Source: Hymenopellis radicata (Eukaryota; Basidiomycota; Agaricomycetes; Agaricales; Physalacriaceae). From it: 64,000 nucleotides of DNA. The stretch lies in NCBI GenBank assembly GCA_015501595.1, contig JADNRX010000105.1:62001-126000 (forward strand). The letters are read 5' to 3'. Shown piece by piece: positions 61,300 through 64,000 of the stretch. The notes under the pieces were generated by a model, which saw nothing but the letters and a program-made list of their open reading frames with translations, had not been told where the DNA came from and did no database searches. How positions within the stretch are numbered: position 1 is the stretch's first letter; every line of letters starts with the position of its first letter. The translations under genes and the position numbers were made by a program.

Positions 61300-64000
61300 T
61301 CACGTCAAGGAGAGTCTGTGGCGCGGCTTGTGGCTCGGTGGCGCAGCCTTACGAGTAGGTGCTCGTGACAATGCGGAACCAGCGCTATTGCCACCAGACG
61401 CCTTGGGGTTAAAGAGGACGTTACGTTCTTGGTGTAGAACGTAAGACTAAAATAGCAAAAGCCCGGTCAACCAATGAAGGAGCATGTCAGGAAAGAAAGT
61501 ACGTACACGAGCCAAAAGTATCTTCTCCATCCATACCTCTCCATCCGACTTGGGACAGGAAAAGACATGCAGGTAGTCCGCAGTGTTCTCGAAGAAAGAT
61601 ATGTTGTCAGTAGATTTGATGGCGAACACGTATGGTTTTGGGGATTTGTGTACCCGAATGACAGTGTAGGCGTCGAAATTGGACAATGAGCAAAGCAGAG
61701 TCTCGTCCTTGCCCTAGAAAGAAAGGTCAAAATGGAAAGCCATAAAAGGGTTGAGCATGACTTACTCGCTCGCGCTTCGACAAAAATAGACTGTGCTCGC
61801 GCAGGGATAACCAACGCTTGGTCCATTTGCCTCGCTTGATCTCCCACTCCACCCAGCCCGAATGCACTGGAGAGCTTGTTGGAATAGCCTAAGTAATCTC
61901 CGTCAGAAAACGTGGTTTCAAGAATCAAGTTAATGCATACAGAACGGCTCAGGATAAGTGCCAAGGGTGTCAGCTTGGCAACAAAAATGTTGACCATCTT
62001 ATCCTTGTTCCACGAAGCTTCAACGTCGGAAAGTAGCTCGAAGCTCCTTATAGGGCGCTCTGGAGAGAAATAAGTCCAAGATGCAATTGGAAGCAACAAT
62101 GATACGCACCCATTCCAAAGTCCTGAGCGACCTCAAAGAGCATCCAGGCTCCAGTGCCGACCCAACCCTTCAACGAGCCTTGCGCTTCCACCATTTCGAT
62201 CACCTGCCCAGCATTAGTTGAGGGACCAACCTCAACCATATTAAACCTCTGGCGATCACCAATGAAGATACGCTGCTGAGAAATATTGCCCTTGCTCAAA
62301 ATGAGCGGAGGCGAAGAAACACTAGCCTGCTCAGTCGACGTCCTCGCCTTGACCAACTTCGTGGTCGCCCTCTCGTCCACGCTCCTCCTTGGAACAGGTA
62401 ACGCTGGCAGAGGCTCCTCCACAGGCGGGCTAAACGCGCGAGGCTTCGCAGACACACTATCAGCGCGCGTCCGGCTCTTTGCACGCGTGTTGCTCCTTCT
62501 GAGCATTTGGTCCGCATCAGCAGGCATGGGTACCGCTTGATGGTCATCGATGCGTTGCCGTTCCGGCCTGTGGAACGAGCGCATGGGGCGGAGAGTCTGC
62601 CTAGGGACAGGCGGATCGGGTGATACGCTGCGCATTCGTTCCCGGCCCTGCTGTAAAGGCGCCGGGGCGGCCTGGACAGTCTGCAGCCGCAGGGCAAGGT
62701 CCTCGACTGCAAAAGGCATGCGGGCCCCTGTGCCAGATATAGTTTGGGTACGAGGCCGCCTGACAGACATCGAAGCATGGAGGGCAGCTTCGTGTGAGCT
62801 CGACAGCACTTGAGGAACCGGCGCCGCGGCTCCTGCTGGCCGAAGGGTAGCCTGCCGAGTGCGCACTGCTGCACGCTCTTTCCTCCGCTGGTCCCTCTCT
62901 TCTCGAGCCTTCAGTCGTATAGTGCGCTGAGCCTTGAGTGCTGTCGGAATTCGCTGGGCTAACGGAACGTCGTCGTCGTCGCTACCGTGCTCGACGGCGC
63001 CAGAAGCTGGTGCGTGCGAGCCGTCCTCCGACTCTGATTCTGAAGTCGAAGCCTCCGAATCAAACGATGAAACGTTCCGTCGCGGCTGATTGGAGCGCCT
63101 ATCATCACCGTTTCCGCCACCTCCAGCTCCATTCCAGCCACCGCCATTAGAGCCGCCGTACCCGCTGCGCTTCTCCATGCCCCCGTCGCCATTTCCACTT
63201 GGCGCCCAGCCACTAAAATCATCTCTGCGACTTGGCCCTCGCCCACGCTCTTCCCAACCGTCGCCATCGACGAAATCGTGAGTAAGCCATTCGCAGTCTC
63301 GGGACATGGTGGTGGAACGACGGTGAGATTGAATGGTCCTGAGCGTGATCGTGTCAGCGGAGGTGCCTGGCTCTACAATATCAGGGTCCTTCGGTATAAA
63401 CATTGATGAGGCGGAGTCGGCGTGCAGCCCCAAGCGTCTCCATGAGCAAGATATGAATTAGAGATGAAATCATCTGGAGGAGATGAAGGGGAATCACTTT
63501 CATCACCACCTGAGTGTTCGGATGAGGGAGAAAATGTTCGCATGCTGTACGATGGGAATGACAACTCGTCGCTCAAGGACTCGATGGAAGATATAGAGGA
63601 GGTCGAGCCGGAATAGCTATGACCTAAGTCCGAGGAGTGTCTATGCGAGAGAGAGGGAGGTGTTGGTACATCGGGAGGGAGTTCTAGATTACAACCATAA
63701 GCGTAATCGAGCCAACGTCGATGTCTTCATCCTCAGGTGGCGCAGTAAAGAACTCATGCTGATCGCCGTCGTCGTCATACAGATCCATAAAGTCTGCATC
63801 CGAATTGAAGTCGGGTATCTGCGAAAGCATGGAGTTTACACTTATGGGTGACGTCGTCAAGTATTCTCCAACGATTAGTTCGCTGTTCGAAGCCCGTTCT
63901 TCTAGACTGTCTAGAGTCTGAGCGGGACAGCTTGAACCGGACGCGACAGGTTCGCACTGGTCGTCCCATGGCTCGAACGGAAGGCCGGCGCCAACCGTTC
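61300..64000 (-). CDS. RA and PH domain adaptor protein, 5' end outside window, frameshifted
   Basis: Likely signalling adaptor that binds a Ras/Rap-type GTPase and phosphoinositides at the membrane, with a RIAM/lamellipodin-like RA-PH layout. The upstream part is disordered: acidic DADFMDLYDDDGDQHEFF, a Gly/Asn-rich run (GYGGSNGGGWNGAGGGG) and Arg/Ser-rich segments. The RA domain begins near QRIFIGDRQRFNMVEVGPST and continues KGWVGTGAWMLFEVAQDFGM, ERPIRSFELLSDVEASW. The PH domain follows: VHSGWVEWEIKRGKWTKRWL, SLREHSLFLSK, KPYVFAIKSTDNISFFENTA. The C-terminus ends PSHKPRHRLSLT at 61300. Two single-base breaks: the C4 run 63428-63431 (plus strand) lacks one base between LAHGDAWG and LHADSASSM, and another is missing at about 63694-63700 before YGCNLELPPDVPTP. 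The open frame reaches the right edge, so the start lies beyond. Confidence 0.8.

Overview
This window is nuclear DNA of a filamentous basidiomycete, most likely an Agaricomycete. Nearly every gene is split by many short (about 45-62 bp) GT-AG introns, spacing is tight (80-800 bp), both strands carry genes, and several proteins belong to families I know mainly from mushrooms (a single-pass membrane protein, a DUF6535-type protein, an F-box/LRR protein). No ribosomal RNA, clear tRNA gene, CRISPR array, operon or virus was seen. All gene models were spliced by hand from the sequence.

Layout. 0.6-12.4 kb is a housekeeping block: a SET3-like PHD/SET protein, a basidiomycete membrane protein (-), the mRNA-capping RNA triphosphatase, and a divergent pair made of a Rad60/NIP45-like SUMO-like-domain protein (-) and a GCFC-domain splicing-type factor (+). 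12.4-17.4 kb has no recognisable gene and is full of diverged repeats, several with a tRNA-like A-box and a T-run on the minus strand. 17.4-28.3 kb is an accessory island with four paralogous AIFM2/FSP1-like flavin oxidoreductases, a short-chain dehydrogenase, a secreted GH16 glucanase and a nested pair of MITE-type transposons whose 9-bp target duplications are readable on both sides. 28.4-36.3 kb holds a gelsolin-domain protein, a multi-pass membrane protein, a decayed metacaspase, ARPC1 of the Arp2/3 complex and the kinetochore subunit DAD3. 37.2-49.4 kb holds a secreted M43 metalloprotease, mitochondrial porin, a bestrophin-like channel, an MFS transporter, and the divergent pair snurportin (-) / inositol monophosphatase (+). 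49.7-55 kb is a second accessory patch (a 527-bp inverted-repeat element, an F-box protein, a DUF6535 protein). 55.1-61 kb holds cofilin and alpha-actinin (both -), then the FACT subunit POB3 (+). The right edge is an RA-PH adaptor protein running off the window.

Two things cut across the window. First, at least nine genes, several of them likely essential, carry single-base frameshifts inside conserved sequence, mostly one base missing from a short homopolymer. That pattern points to consensus errors in the assembly rather than mass pseudogenisation, so affected models are given as genes with the break noted. Second, four actin-cytoskeleton genes (gelsolin-like, ARPC1, cofilin, alpha-actinin) lie within 30 kb, and cofilin and alpha-actinin are immediate neighbours on one strand.
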